Below, piece by piece: positions 7,639 to 15,660 of a stretch of 64,000 nucleotides of DNA; within the stretch, counting starts at the first letter, position 1, and the number at the start of each line of letters is the position of its first letter. The notes beneath the pieces are model-generated. The model had not been told where the DNA came from. It worked only from the letters and a program-made list of their open reading frames with translations, and ran no database searches. This DNA is from a virus: positions 39,589 through 103,588 of the IMG/VR virus record IMGVR_UViG_3300035117_000094; one strand, 5' to 3'. The translations under genes were made by a program, and so were the position numbers.

Positions 7639-8787
7639 GTGAATTACCCGCAACAGGGCTACCCCCAGCAGGGATATCCGCAGCAGGGCCAGCCCCAGGG
7701 CTACCCGCAGCAGGCACCTCCTCAGGGCTACCCGCCGCAGGCGCAGCCGCAGTTCCCCCCTCAGGGCCAGCCCCAGGGCTACCCGCAGCAGGCACCTCCC
7801 CAGGGTTACCCGCAGCAGGGCTACCCGCAGCAGGGATTCCCGCAGCAGGGCTACCCGCAGGGCTTCCAGGGCCAGCCGGCTCCCGTCGCTCCCCCGGCCG
7901 CGCAGGGCACCGTCGCCGACGCCTACACCCAGGGCGTCAAGGGCGGGCGCTACGGGCCGGCCGTGAAGTTCGAGCAGCAGGGCAACGAGGCTTACGTCAT
8001 CATCGCCCGTGACGTCCTCGACACCGACGTGGTCCAGGAGACGGACCCGAAGACCCGGATGCCGAAGTTCCAGCGGGACAACGTCACCCCGCGCTGGCAG
8101 ATGACCCTGCCGGTGAACCTGAACCCGTCCCCGGCGTTCCCGGAGGGCAAGGGCACGATCTACGCCAAGGGCGGCCTGCTCCAGGCGATCGTCCGGGCGC
8201 TGGTCGCCGCCGGCTATGACGTGCGGAAGGACGAGCGGCTGCACGCCGGGGACATGCTCCACGTCCGCCGCGTCGCCGACCGGCCGACCAACTTCGGCAA
8301 CGCCGCGCACGAGTTCGAGGCGACGGTCACCCGGGGCAGCGCCCCCGCCGTCGTTCCCGGCACCGAGGTCACCACAGGCCCCGGGTACCCGGTCGTCCAC
8401 GAGCCTGTGCCCGCACCGCCGCAGGGACCGCCGCCCGGCTACGCCCCGCAGCAGTTCCCGCAGGCCGTGGCCGACGCTCAGGCGCAGGCCGCCGCGACCG
8501 TGCAGGCGATGCAGGCGGCAGGCTACCAGGGGCCGGCGTACCAGCCCCCGCAGCAGGCTCAGGCAGCCGGCCTGAATTTCACTCAGCTCCAGGGGACTCC
8601 CGCGATTTACCAGCCCCCGGCACCGGCTCAGCAGGCGCCCGTCCAGCAGGCTCCTGCGGCGCCGGGTGCCCCGGTTCCCGCGACGCCGCTTCAGGCGGTC
8701 ATCGTCGCCCGGCTGACGGGGCAGCCCGTCACGGAGCAGATGCTGTCCCTGCTCACCCCCGAGGAGCGGTCCAAGGCAGGGTTCTAG
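7639..8787 (+). CDS. Protein with proline/glutamine repeat and OB-like core, possible ssDNA-binding protein
   Basis: 382 aa from GTG 7639, which has GAGAGG upstream; a GTG at 7561 would add 26 residues. Residues ~2-75 are tandem PQQGY / QPQGYPQQ units. A globular core of about 150 residues follows ([49 protein letters not shown]), which reads as a beta-barrel. A second Pro/Gln/Ala-rich tail leads to a conserved-looking end ([16 protein letters not shown]). The position between exonuclease and helicase and the low-complexity tails suit a single-strand-binding role, but this is inference. A strong terminator follows. Confidence 0.6.
   Translation: MNYPQQGYPQQGYPQQGQPQGYPQQAPPQGYPPQAQPQFPPQGQPQGYPQQAPPQGYPQQGYPQQGFPQQGYPQGFQGQPAPVAPPAAQGTVADAYTQGVKGGRYGPAVKFEQQGNEAYVIIARDVLDTDVVQETDPKTRMPKFQRDNVTPRWQMTLPVNLNPSPAFPEGKGTIYAKGGLLQAIVRALVAAGYDVRKDERLHAGDMLHVRRVADRPTNFGNAAHEFEATVTRGSAPAVVPGTEVTTGPGYPVVHEPVPAPPQGPPPGYAPQQFPQAVADAQAQAAATVQAMQAAGYQGPAYQPPQQAQAAGLNFTQLQGTPAIYQPPAPAQQAPVQQAPAAPGAPVPATPLQAVIVARLTGQPVTEQMLSLLTPEERSKAGF
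7645..7869 (+). repeat. Tandem codon repeats encoding PQQGYPQQG units
   Basis: Repeats of CCGCAGCAGGGCTAC and close variants run through the first 225 bases of the gene. A longer unit, including CAGCCCCAGGGCTACCC and CAGGCACCTCC, appears twice (near 7690 and 7770). Copy number is likely to vary between related phages. Confidence 0.7.
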
Positions 8788-8806
8788 CAACCCGCAGGAG
8801 AATCCG

Positions 8807-8861
8807 GCGCCCCTGCCGGGAATTCCCGGACCATCGTCTGGGTTACTCCCGGCAGGGGCGC
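8807..8861 (+). terminator. Strong hairpin terminator
   Basis: A perfect 15-bp inverted repeat, GCGCCCCTGCCGGGA / TCCCGGCAGGGGCGC, has a 25-nt loop and is followed by CTTCCGCTCTC. It lies 20 bp after the stop at 8787 and before a new start at 8895, so it most likely ends the transcript of the upstream genes. The run after it is not purely T, as is usual at high GC. Confidence 0.7.
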
Positions 8862-8894
8862 TTCCGCTCTCATCGCAGACGAAAGGACAGCCGC

Positions 8895-9107
8895 ATGCAC
8901 CTCAACTACGCACAGCTCGCCTGGCGAATCCTCTACGGCCTCGGTACCGTGCTCATGCTGGCCGCTGTAGTCGTATCCGGCTACCGGCGCGCTCAGAAGG
9001 TCGCCGACCGCGTCACGCCGCCCGCCACGGACGCCGTGATGAACGGGGTCATCGTGTTCAACCTGCTCATCTTCGCCCTCCTCGTCCAGGGGTACCTCCG
9101 TGCCTAA
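8895..9107 (+). CDS. Small membrane protein, two TM segments
   Basis: 70 aa; ATG 8895 follows GAAAGGACAGCCGC. TM1 is at ~12-28 (LYGLGTVLMLAAVVVSG) and TM2 at ~49-65 (GVIVFNLLIFALLVQG), with a basic loop between (YRRAQKVADR). The function is unknown. It overlaps the next gene by 8 bp. Confidence 0.6.
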   Translation: MHLNYAQLAWRILYGLGTVLMLAAVVVSGYRRAQKVADRVTPPATDAVMNGVIVFNLLIFALLVQGYLRA

Positions 9108-9360
9108 GGTGGTAGTCCTCCACAAGAGCGACGGGGCCGCGCGGGCAGCCGGCTCGCCAGAGGACGCCACTGAGGTCTTCGAGGGCGTAGCCAGGGTATG
9201 GCGCGAGGAAGGCTGGCTCGTCATCGTCAAGGAGGGCGGCGGCGGTGAGTTCGGCATCAACCGCGATGAGGTCGCCTCGTACTGGCTGGCTGCCGATGAC
9301 GTGTTCGACGCGGCGGCAGCGGCGGAGCTGGCCAAGGAGCAGGCGAGGGAGGGCGCGTGA
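9100..9360 (+). CDS. Small hypothetical protein
   Basis: 86 aa from GTG 9100. A short beta strand (KVVVLHKSDG), a helix, then VARVWREEGWLVIVKEGG and a C-terminal alanine-rich helix (DDVFDAAAAAELAKEQAR). It overlaps the helicase gene by GTGA and may assist it, but no family is recognised. Confidence 0.55.
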   Translation: MPKVVVLHKSDGAARAAGSPEDATEVFEGVARVWREEGWLVIVKEGGGGEFGINRDEVASYWLAADDVFDAAAAAELAKEQAREGA

Positions 9361-11195
9361 TCGTTCCCGTGCTAGGGGAGCTGACGGAGGGCGGCCTGCT
9401 GAAGGTCGCCCTCGGCGGCGGCAACGACTGGGACGCGGAGTTCATGGGCACCCGCCTGCGCAGCCTCACCCCGGCATTCGAGGCGGTGAAGGGCGAGCCG
9501 CTGGCCATGACCACCGGCCTGTCCTGGGCTGCCGTCAACCAGCTTGCCCGCGCCTTCCCCGGCGCCCGCTCAGAGGCGGACAGCCGGCCGCTAGCCTGGA
9601 CTCCCGGCCCGCTGCTGTGCTCGTGGATCATGGGCGAGGCCGTGCGCCGGTCCTGCGAGGGCGACTTCACCGGCCAGCCGCCGGCCCGCGAGCCGATGAC
9701 CCACCAGGTGGCCGGCGCCATCGCCATCGGGATGAACGGCCGGTTCCTGCTCGCCGACGAACCCGGGACGGGCAAGACCCAGACCGCCGCGATGGGGCTG
9801 GCGGAGCTGGACGCCCGGGGCCGCTTCCCCTTCCCGGCGCTCGTCGTCGCGCCCGCCTCCGTCGTTGACTCGTGGCTGGAAGACCTCGCCCTGACCTACC
9901 CGGGCTGGAAGGTGATGCCCTACATGGGGGCGAGCCGGCAGCGGCTGCTCCGGTCCGACGCGCAGGTGCTCGTGACGAGCTGGGAGACCATGCGCAACGA
10001 CACGGGCGACTCCCGGACCCCCGGCCCGCTGATGAGGCACGGGTTCAGCTCCCTGGTCGGCGACGAGGCCCACAAGACCTGCAACTACGAGTCCCGCCAG
10101 AGCGTCCGGTTCCGCCGGCTGGCCAGCCACACCCCTGTCGTGATCGAGGCGACCGGCACGCCGACGAACAACAACGCCGGGAACTTCTGGCCGCTGATCA
10201 ACTCGATGCACCCCTCGGCGTTCCCCAGCCGTGACCGGTACAAGGAGCACTACTGCCTCGGCCGTCGCGCTGACTACGGCGATACCGAGGTGACGGGCCT
10301 GCGGCCGGAGATGGAGCCGGAGTTCCGGGCGGTCATGCAGGGCGCGATGCGCCGCGTGGCCAAGGCCGACGTGCTGGCCGAGCTGCCCCCCAAGACGTAC
10401 CAGACCCGCTGGATGGACATCCCGGCGAAGTACCGCCCGGCCTACGACGAAATGGAGGCGGACATGCTGGCGCACCTCCCGGACACGGAGACGCCGCTGA
10501 CCGCCATGAACACCCTCGCCAAGATGATGCGCCTGTCCCAGCTCGCTCACGCCGCCTGCGACGTCGAGGCGTACACGGAGCTGGACGACAACCCTAAGAG
10601 CCTCACGTACGGCCAGGAAGTAGAGAAGCTGAAGGTGACGATGAGGGAGCCGTCCTGGAAGGTGGACGCCCTCATGGAGATCCTGGACGAGCTGCACGAG
10701 GGCGACGCCCCGCTGACCGCGAAGGGCGACGTGGACCGCAGGCGCCTCGTGCACGGCAGCCGGCCCGTCGTCGCGTTCGCGCCGCTGAAGCAGCTCGTGA
10801 TGCTCGCCGGGGCGCGAGCCGAGGCACAGGGGTACAAGGTGGGGTACATTGTCGGGGGGATGACCGCCGCAGCCCGGACCGCCACCCGGCATGCCTTCCA
10901 GGCGCACGAGCTGGACCTGCTGTGCGTCACCACGGCGGCCGGGGGCGTCGGCCTTACGCTGACCGCCGCCGACACCGCAGTGTTCCTCATGAGGCCGTGG
11001 GGGCTGGTCGAGGCGACGCAGAGCGAGGACCGGCTGCACAGGCGAGGGCAGACCGGGAACGTGCTGATCATAGACCTCGTCACGCGCAAGTCGATCGAGT
11101 CGCGCATCAGGACGGCGCTGAAGGGCAAGGCGCAGAACCTGGCGGAACTCGTCCAGGACCCGAGAATCGCACGGGAACTTTTCGGAGGGGCATGA
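9357..11195 (+). CDS. SNF2-type DEAH-box helicase/ATPase
   Basis: 612 aa from GTG 9357. Helicase motifs in order: Walker A DEPGTGKTQTAAM (~139), motif Ia LVVAPASVVDSWLEDL, Walker B VGDEAHK (~237), motif III EATGTPTNNN, and in the second domain motif V TTAAGGVGLTL and motif VI EDRLHRRGQTGNV. These define a superfamily 2 SNF2-like ATPase that translocates on duplex DNA. The first ~120 residues are unrelated to the core. Phage SNF2 enzymes are thought to act in replication and recombination, consistent with the nuclease and resolvase genes in the same arm. Confidence 0.9.
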   Translation: MIVPVLGELTEGGLLKVALGGGNDWDAEFMGTRLRSLTPAFEAVKGEPLAMTTGLSWAAVNQLARAFPGARSEADSRPLAWTPGPLLCSWIMGEAVRRSCEGDFTGQPPAREPMTHQVAGAIAIGMNGRFLLADEPGTGKTQTAAMGLAELDARGRFPFPALVVAPASVVDSWLEDLALTYPGWKVMPYMGASRQRLLRSDAQVLVTSWETMRNDTGDSRTPGPLMRHGFSSLVGDEAHKTCNYESRQSVRFRRLASHTPVVIEATGTPTNNNAGNFWPLINSMHPSAFPSRDRYKEHYCLGRRADYGDTEVTGLRPEMEPEFRAVMQGAMRRVAKADVLAELPPKTYQTRWMDIPAKYRPAYDEMEADMLAHLPDTETPLTAMNTLAKMMRLSQLAHAACDVEAYTELDDNPKSLTYGQEVEKLKVTMREPSWKVDALMEILDELHEGDAPLTAKGDVDRRRLVHGSRPVVAFAPLKQLVMLAGARAEAQGYKVGYIVGGMTAAARTATRHAFQAHELDLLCVTTAAGGVGLTLTAADTAVFLMRPWGLVEATQSEDRLHRRGQTGNVLIIDLVTRKSIESRIRTALKGKAQNLAELVQDPRIARELFGGA

Positions 11196-11491
11196 TGGCG
11201 GAGATCTACCCGTGCGGGGGCATCGGAAAGCACATAGGAAACTGCGATTGCCTTAACGCGGACGAGTCCCTGCCCCGCCGGCGCCGGAGGAAGCGCGAGC
11301 AGAAGCCCGCCGACCGGGGCAAGCCCCCCGCGACCAGCAGCGAGGAGCTGGAGTGGGTCAAGGTGGACTGCCCCAAGTGCCGTGGCGCCAAGAGCGGGCC
11401 GTGGGGTCGCGGGGGCAAGGTCATCACGTGCCCGGAGTGCAAGGGATCCGGCAGCCGCATGACCCAGAAGCCGAAGCCGAAGGAGAAGTGA
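11195..11491 (+). CDS. Zinc-ribbon protein with DnaJ-type CxxCxG motifs
   Basis: 98 aa. ATG 11195 is preferred to 11192 because it lies at a better distance from GGAGGGG; the stop/start overlap is TGATG. A first Cys group (YPCGGIGKHIGNCDC) and a basic stretch (RRRRRKREQK) come before two CxxCxG motifs (CPKCRGAKSG and CPECKGSGSR), which are typical of DnaJ-like zinc ribbons. It probably binds zinc and nucleic acid or protein. Its role is unknown. Confidence 0.65.
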   Translation: MAEIYPCGGIGKHIGNCDCLNADESLPRRRRRKREQKPADRGKPPATSSEELEWVKVDCPKCRGAKSGPWGRGGKVITCPECKGSGSRMTQKPKPKEK

Positions 11492-11706
11492 TGAGGGTCC
11501 GGATGTGGGGCAGGCCCTCCGTGGAGGAGCAACTGGCGCCGTTCATGGGCAAGGCCGTGACGGTGACGATCCGGATTACGGGCCGGCTAGAGCGCGTCTA
11601 CGGGGACGAGATCCTGGTGGCCGGGCATCGCGGCATGACCCGGTACGTGAAGAAGTCCGATATCGATGAGATCGAGGAGGTTACCCGTGACTTACGTCCG
11701 CGATGA
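11491..11706 (+). CDS. Small hypothetical beta-rich protein
   Basis: 71 aa; ATG 11491 overlaps the previous stop (TGATG). Pattern: AVTVTIRITGRLERVYGDEILVAG then VKKSDIDEIEEV, which reads as a small SH3/Sm-like barrel with an acidic C-terminal helix. The family is not recognised. Confidence 0.55.
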   Translation: MRVRMWGRPSVEEQLAPFMGKAVTVTIRITGRLERVYGDEILVAGHRGMTRYVKKSDIDEIEEVTRDLRPR

Positions 11707-11950
11707 CGAGGCAGCGGCCGAGCTGCGCAGGCGGCTGTCACTCTACGCGCGGCACCAGGGGAGGATGGGGTACCTGTCGCTGCTAGGCCACCTGGGCATG
11801 GCCCCGGGGGAGTTCGACCGCTGGGTGCAGGACGGTATGCTGTCCGAGAGGTGGATCGCCAATCTCAGGAGGATGCCTGATGTCCCTGCCCACGCTGAGG
11901 AGCCTGGAGAAGTACGCAGCGCGCCCGTTCCAGGTCGGCTACCCGGCTGA
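11687..11950 (+). CDS. Small helical protein
   Basis: 87 aa from GTG 11687, preceded by GAGGAGGTTACCC. It is helical: DEAAAELRRRLSLYARHQGR, then LGHLGMAPGEFDRWVQDG and SERWIANLRRMPD, with a spacing reminiscent of a helix-turn-helix. Its last 71 bp overlap the start of the nuclease gene in another frame, so the real C-terminus is uncertain. Confidence 0.5.
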   Translation: MTYVRDDEAAAELRRRLSLYARHQGRMGYLSLLGHLGMAPGEFDRWVQDGMLSERWIANLRRMPDVPAHAEEPGEVRSAPVPGRLPG

Positions 11951-12479
11951 CGACCACGTCACGCTGTACGCGCCCGAGGACAACCTGCACGGCGCGCTGG
12001 TGAGCCTCGTAGGCTCTGCCGAGCACTCCCTCGTCATCGCCATGTACGGCTTCGACGATGATGAGCTGGCGACGGCGATCATGAGCAAGCTGGGAGCGGA
12101 GCACGTCTTCGTGTCCCTGTCGCTCGACTCCACGCAGGCCGCCGGCAAGCACGAGTCCGCACTGCTGGAGCACGCGCGGTTCCCGTCGAACTCCATCGCC
12201 TCCGGCCAGTCCGAGAAGCACGCCATCATGCACCTGAAGACCGTGATCATCGACGGCCTGGACGTGGTCAGCGGGTCCACCAACTGGTCGGACAGCGGCG
12301 AGCGGAAGCAGGACAACGAGCTGTCCGTCACCCGGCACCCCCTCATCGCCGCCCGCGCCCGGGCCAAGCTCGACATCGTCCACCAGTCCATGCTCCTCCA
12401 GATGGCGGCCAGGGCCAGGGAGCGCCGGAATAACGGGCGGCCAGTCACGGTTACCCCGGAGGAGAACGGCACCCCCTAG
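11880..12479 (+). CDS. Phospholipase-D-fold nuclease, single HKD motif
   Basis: 199 aa; ATG 11880 follows AGGAGGATGCCTG. The HKD motif appears once: HLKTVIIDGLDVVSGSTNWSDSG (H, K and D at the expected spacing, then GSTNWS), with an ENE-type end DNELSV. The single motif suggests a dimer like the bacterial Nuc endonuclease. It probably cleaves DNA or RNA phosphodiesters. It ends 14 bp before the RNA ligase gene, which hints at joint nucleic-acid processing. Confidence 0.8.
   Translation: MSLPTLRSLEKYAARPFQVGYPADDHVTLYAPEDNLHGALVSLVGSAEHSLVIAMYGFDDDELATAIMSKLGAEHVFVSLSLDSTQAAGKHESALLEHARFPSNSIASGQSEKHAIMHLKTVIIDGLDVVSGSTNWSDSGERKQDNELSVTRHPLIAARARAKLDIVHQSMLLQMAARARERRNNGRPVTVTPEENGTP
12424..12443 (+). 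promoter_or_regulatory. Recurrent element GCCGGAATAAC, copy in 3' end of nuclease gene
   Basis: GCCGGAATAACGGGCGGCC matches the copy at 13542 except for one base. It sits 70 bp before the RNA ligase start, within the last codons of the nuclease gene. Confidence 0.4.
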
Positions 12480-12493
12480 GCACGGAGGCCCTG

Positions 12494-13183
12494 ATGACGG
12501 ATTTCGGCCCGGAGTACCCGAAGGTACAGACTGCCTTCCTGCGCGACATGACCGTGAAGGGAAGCCCGGTCCTGCCCGGCCAGTGGACGCTCCCGGAGTT
12601 TGCTTACCTCGCAGACAAGCCGTGGCGGTGGACCGAGAAGGTGGACGGCACCAACACGCGGCTGCACTTCGACGGCGGCCAGGTGACCCTCGGCGGCCGG
12701 ACGGGCAACGCCCAGGTTCCCGCGCACCTCATTGACGCCGTCCGGCGCCTCGGCCTGCTCGACGTGGCACGCTGGCAGGAGAAGTTCCCCCTCGTGCCCT
12801 TCGACGGCGGCGTGACCGTCTACGGCGAGGGCTACGGCCCTAAGATCCAGAAGGGCGGTGGCCTGTACCGGGACGACGTGAGCTTCATAGTCTTCGACGT
12901 CCGCGTAGGCGACTGGTGGCTCCAGCCGGACGCCGTCGAGGACGTGGCCTCGTTCCTCGGCCTGGAGACGGTCCCGTACTGGGGCGACGGTACCCCGCGA
13001 GACGTGTGGAACGCCATCATGGACGGGGCGCTCATATCTCACTGGCAGGACCGGGGCGTGCGGATCGAGGGACTGGTGGGCACGCCTGCCGTGCCGCTGT
13101 ACGACCGCCGTGGCCACCGCCTGGTCATGAAGCTGAAGGTCCGGGACGCGGAGGACTTCCGCAGGGCGCGCGGTGATGCCTGA
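12494..13183 (+). CDS. RNA ligase (T4 Rnl2-like nucleotidyltransferase)
   Basis: 229 aa; ATG 12494 follows GGAGGCCCTG. All ligase motifs are visible: I EKVDGTN (lysine ~49 is the predicted AMP acceptor), Ia/III TVYGEGYGPKIQ and VSFIVFDV, IV RIEGLVG, and V RLVMKLKVRD. The family seals nicked or broken RNA using ATP through a lysyl-AMP intermediate. The small size fits the catalytic domain alone. With the RlaP-type gene at 3117 it suggests an RNA repair route, perhaps of tRNA cut by host nucleases. It overlaps the next gene by 1 bp. Confidence 0.9.
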   Translation: MTDFGPEYPKVQTAFLRDMTVKGSPVLPGQWTLPEFAYLADKPWRWTEKVDGTNTRLHFDGGQVTLGGRTGNAQVPAHLIDAVRRLGLLDVARWQEKFPLVPFDGGVTVYGEGYGPKIQKGGGLYRDDVSFIVFDVRVGDWWLQPDAVEDVASFLGLETVPYWGDGTPRDVWNAIMDGALISHWQDRGVRIEGLVGTPAVPLYDRRGHRLVMKLKVRDAEDFRRARGDA

Positions 13184-13542
13184 TGGGCGCCTTCGGCCAG
13201 CCTGAGGCACCGCCCGCTCTCGTGCCCGTGCTGATGCTGGACGGCCCGAAGAAGGGCAAGATACACGTCCTCCCCCAGGACGTCGCGATGCTGCACGATG
13301 GCGAGGTGTACACGATCCCGCGACCCTGGGACGCATCGCTTCCCGACCTGGCGTACACCCGCGTCCGGCAGGTCACCTACTGGTTTTCCGAGGTGGTCGT
13401 GCTGGGGCGGCGGTTCCGGGTAGGGGCGCTGGGAGACGCGCACGGCGCCCCTTCCACGGGCCGGGTTAACGACGCCGCGTGGCTGGTGCTGACCTCGGAG
13501 CTGGCCCGGCAGGCCGAAGACCTCACCGTGAAGATGCGCTAG
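13183..13542 (+). CDS. Hypothetical protein
   Basis: 119 aa; ATG 13183 overlaps the ligase stop (TGATG). It has a beta-rich pattern (PVLMLDGPKKGKIHVLPQD, VYTIPRPWDASLP, VTYWFSEVVVLGRRF) and a C-terminal helix. Short proteins with DGPKKGKIHVLP-like starts occur widely in actinophages, without known function. Translational coupling to the ligase is likely. Confidence 0.55.
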   Translation: MGAFGQPEAPPALVPVLMLDGPKKGKIHVLPQDVAMLHDGEVYTIPRPWDASLPDLAYTRVRQVTYWFSEVVVLGRRFRVGALGDAHGAPSTGRVNDAAWLVLTSELARQAEDLTVKMR

Positions 13543-13572
13543 CCGGAATAACTGGCGGCCAGGGGGCGCTGT
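13542..13572 (+). promoter_or_regulatory. Recurrent intergenic element, best second copy
   Basis: GCCGGAATAACTGGCGGCC then GCGCTGT, starting on the last base of a TAG stop. Apart from small length changes it equals 577-608. It precedes the start at 13607 by about 35-65 bp. Confidence 0.5.
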
Positions 13573-13606
13573 GCCCGGGGACGTGATGACGGCGAAGGGA
13601 GACGCT

Positions 13607-13894
13607 ATGGCGAAGCGTGACGGGCAAGGCAGGAAGCGCTACCGGCAGCGGACCAAGCGGCCGGCAGTGCCTGTGGTCAGCACCTCCGTGCTGTTCACCT
13701 GTGCTTGCGGGAAGCAGGCGTACGCTAGCCGGAGGAGCGCTAAGCAGGTATCCCGGGTAGCGTTCCCCGGCCAGGCCATGCGCGCGTACAGGTGCGAGGA
13801 GGGCGAAGGCGATGCGGCAGTTTATCACCTGACCTCGCTCAGCACGTCTCGCGTGACTGAGAGCCGGTCGTATTTCCAGGGAGGCACGTCATGA
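13607..13894 (+). CDS. Small basic, possibly metal-binding protein
   Basis: 95 aa. Start 13607 has AAGGGAGACGCT upstream; 13571 (GTG) and 13586 (ATG) are possible. A basic N-terminus (KRDGQGRKRYRQRTKRP) precedes LFTCACGKQAYASRRSAKQ, in which C-x-C and later YRC could chelate a metal. It resembles no family I can name. ATGA overlap with the next gene. Confidence 0.5.
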   Translation: MAKRDGQGRKRYRQRTKRPAVPVVSTSVLFTCACGKQAYASRRSAKQVSRVAFPGQAMRAYRCEEGEGDAAVYHLTSLSTSRVTESRSYFQGGTS

Positions 13895-14190
13895 TCGGAC
13901 AGCAGGAAGGCGATGACCCGGGCACGCGCATGGAGCAGGCGATAACCGGGCTGACGGCCTGCGCCGCGCTGTACGGGTCCTTGTCCACGGCGATGACGGT
14001 GCTCTCCACGGCTGCGGCGCAGGCGTCTGCGGTGTTCAGCGACCTGGCAGAGGCCCTGCGCGAGGAGCACGAGGGTGAGGAGCACGAGGGCGAGGCGATT
14101 TCCGCCGAGGAGATTGCCGAGGAAGAGGAAGCGGCGAACAGGGCGCTCACAATGGCGGACGCCTGGGCGGAGGGCTACGATGGCCCTTAA
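13891..14190 (+). CDS. Acidic helical hypothetical protein
   Basis: 99 aa from ATG 13891. An alanine/serine-rich hydrophobic helix (ALYGSLSTAMTVLSTAAAQ) is followed by a strongly acidic tail (REEHEGEEHEGEAISAEEI). It is probably a helical, self-associating protein. The function is unknown. It overlaps the following gene by 11 bp. Confidence 0.5.
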   Translation: MIGQQEGDDPGTRMEQAITGLTACAALYGSLSTAMTVLSTAAAQASAVFSDLAEALREEHEGEEHEGEAISAEEIAEEEEAANRALTMADAWAEGYDGP

Positions 14191-14614
14191 TCCTGACGGG
14201 CACGAGATCGAGGTTATCACCGGCCGCAGGAGCGGAACCGGCGCTTCCCGCCAGGGCGAGGCTAACCCGAACGCCGCCCTGAAGGACAGCGAGGCCCGGG
14301 AGGTGCGGATCCTGCGGTCCAACGGCTGGTCGCACCAGGACATCGCCGTGCTGTACGGCATCTCGGTGGGCCGGTCCTCGGAGATCTGCCGGGGCCGGGC
14401 GTACGCGGGCGCCGGAGGCCCGGTGGAGTCCGGCCGCGAGTACCATATCGCCGCCGCGCGCTACACGGGCGATGCCGCCGTCCTGGAGCGGTCAGTGCTG
14501 GACCTGCACGGCCGGGGCCTGTCACAGCGGGCCATCGCAAGTCGCGTGCAGCGCAGCAAGACGCTCGTCGGCGACATCATCCGCGCCAGCCGGAGGGAGG
14601 CAGCCGGTGCCTGA
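14180..14614 (+). CDS. DNA-binding protein with two helix-turn-helix motifs
   Basis: 144 aa from ATG 14180. The first HTH is ~39-70: DSEAREVRILRSNGWSHQ then DIAVLYGISVGRSSEI, in the style of the modules attached to HNH homing endonucleases (NPNAAL precedes it). The second is ~108-135: LHGRGLSQRAIASRVQRSK then VGDIIRA. No nuclease domain is present. It is probably a transcription or recombination regulator. I prefer this start because it overlaps the preceding stop. Confidence 0.7.
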   Translation: MALNPDGHEIEVITGRRSGTGASRQGEANPNAALKDSEAREVRILRSNGWSHQDIAVLYGISVGRSSEICRGRAYAGAGGPVESGREYHIAAARYTGDAAVLERSVLDLHGRGLSQRAIASRVQRSKTLVGDIIRASRREAAGA

Positions 14615-14828
14615 GGGCGGGGACTACTCCTTTGAGGGGCTGTACCGTGCGCTGGTGGACAAGGAGAAGTCCGGGTTCGGGCAGTGCCGGGAGAAGGCGA
14701 AGGAGTACGTTAAGGCCCGCGTGGCGGCGCTTGAGGCCGAGCGCAAGGGCGTAGGCTGGCTGGACACGTACGGGCGGGGCAGGATGGCCGCGTACGATGA
14801 CATGCTGAGGTTCCTGGGCGGCGAGTGA
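14607..14828 (+). CDS. Small hypothetical protein
   Basis: 73 aa from GTG 14607 with GGAGGGAGGCAGCCG upstream. It is helical: DYSFEGLYRALVDKEKSG, then KEYVKARVAALEAERKG and GRMAAYDDMLRFLGGE. No family is recognised. Confidence 0.55.
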   Translation: MPEGGDYSFEGLYRALVDKEKSGFGQCREKAKEYVKARVAALEAERKGVGWLDTYGRGRMAAYDDMLRFLGGE

Positions 14829-14844
14829 CAGCCCGGCTCCCTGG

Positions 14845-14850
14845 TACGCT
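14845..14850 (+). promoter_or_regulatory. Candidate -10 box (TACGCT) for a leaderless start at 14857
   Basis: TACGCT is followed by 6 nt (itself TACGCT) and ATG. No Shine-Dalgarno is present between the previous stop and this start. Confidence 0.4.
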
Positions 14851-14856
14851 TACGCT

Positions 14857-15186
14857 ATGCCCAAGACGCACCACGCTACGCGCAAGTTCAGGCTGGAGTG
14901 CGGCTGCCTCCGGGACTACCCGGGCATGGCGGCGGGCAAGCGCCATAGCGTGCTGTGCACGTCCTGCGGCAAGGCGTCGGCAACCTTGTTCGCCTACCCG
15001 GACAAGTGCTGCGGGGCCGAGGCCATGGTCGCCCAGGGCAGCCGCAGCACCCGCGTGAGCTGCACGAATGAAGCCGGGAATAGCGAATGCGGAGCCGGGG
15101 TTCACTACGACGAGTACGCCAGCGCCCGGTTTACCGTGACAGTGTCCCTGAAGAGGGGCAACTGGGGTAACACGGGCCGGGCATAG
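14857..15186 (+). CDS. Cysteine-rich, probably zinc-binding protein
   Basis: 109 aa from ATG 14857. There are several Cys groups (LECGCL, LCTSCGK, DKCCGAE, SCTNEAGNSEC) and a beta-like end (ARFTVTVSLKRGNWG). It probably holds two zinc sites. No family is recognised. It lacks a ribosome site and sits 6 nt after a TANNNT hexamer, so its mRNA may be leaderless. Confidence 0.6.
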   Translation: MPKTHHATRKFRLECGCLRDYPGMAAGKRHSVLCTSCGKASATLFAYPDKCCGAEAMVAQGSRSTRVSCTNEAGNSECGAGVHYDEYASARFTVTVSLKRGNWGNTGRA

Positions 15187-15207
15187 CCAAGTGAGAAGGA
15201 GACCCGA

Positions 15208-15642
15208 ATGGCAATCGTAATCCTCATCGGCGTACTGGCAGCGATCCTTGCCGGGGCGTTCCTCGGGCTGATCGAGTGCTACAAGTCGATGATCGTCGTC
15301 CCCGTGCTGATCGTAGCCGGCGCCGTGTTCCTCGGGCAGATGGAGTACGGCACGGTGCGCCACGTGACGTTCACCGTCCGCTCGCTTGACGACCAGGGCG
15401 GATCCCAGCACAAGTACCTGCTGTTCACCACGGACGGGCACGTGTACGAGGACACGGACACGTGGCTTCACGGCAAGACCGACAGCTCGGACGTGTGGGG
15501 CGCCTTCCTGAACGCGGGCACCGGGGCGACGTGGGACTGCCCGGTCTACGGCTACCGGCTCCACTGGCCGACTAGCTACCAGGACGTCCTCGACGGCTGC
15601 AAGCTCCTTCACGCCGGGCACGCAGCCACCCCCGCAGGCTAA
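15208..15642 (+). CDS. Membrane protein, two N-terminal TM helices
   Basis: 144 aa; ATG 15208 follows AGAAGGAGACCCGA. TM1 ~3-22 (IVILIGVLAAILAGAFLGL) and TM2 ~29-44 (IVVPVLIVAGAVFLG) are followed by a ~95-residue globular part (TFTVRSLDDQGGSQHKYLLF, then YRLHWPTSYQDVLDGCKLL). The topology suggests a soluble domain exposed on one side of the membrane. The function is unknown. Confidence 0.6.
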   Translation: MAIVILIGVLAAILAGAFLGLIECYKSMIVVPVLIVAGAVFLGQMEYGTVRHVTFTVRSLDDQGGSQHKYLLFTTDGHVYEDTDTWLHGKTDSSDVWGAFLNAGTGATWDCPVYGYRLHWPTSYQDVLDGCKLLHAGHAATPAG

Positions 15643-15660
15643 GTGACGAGGAGGACCGGG

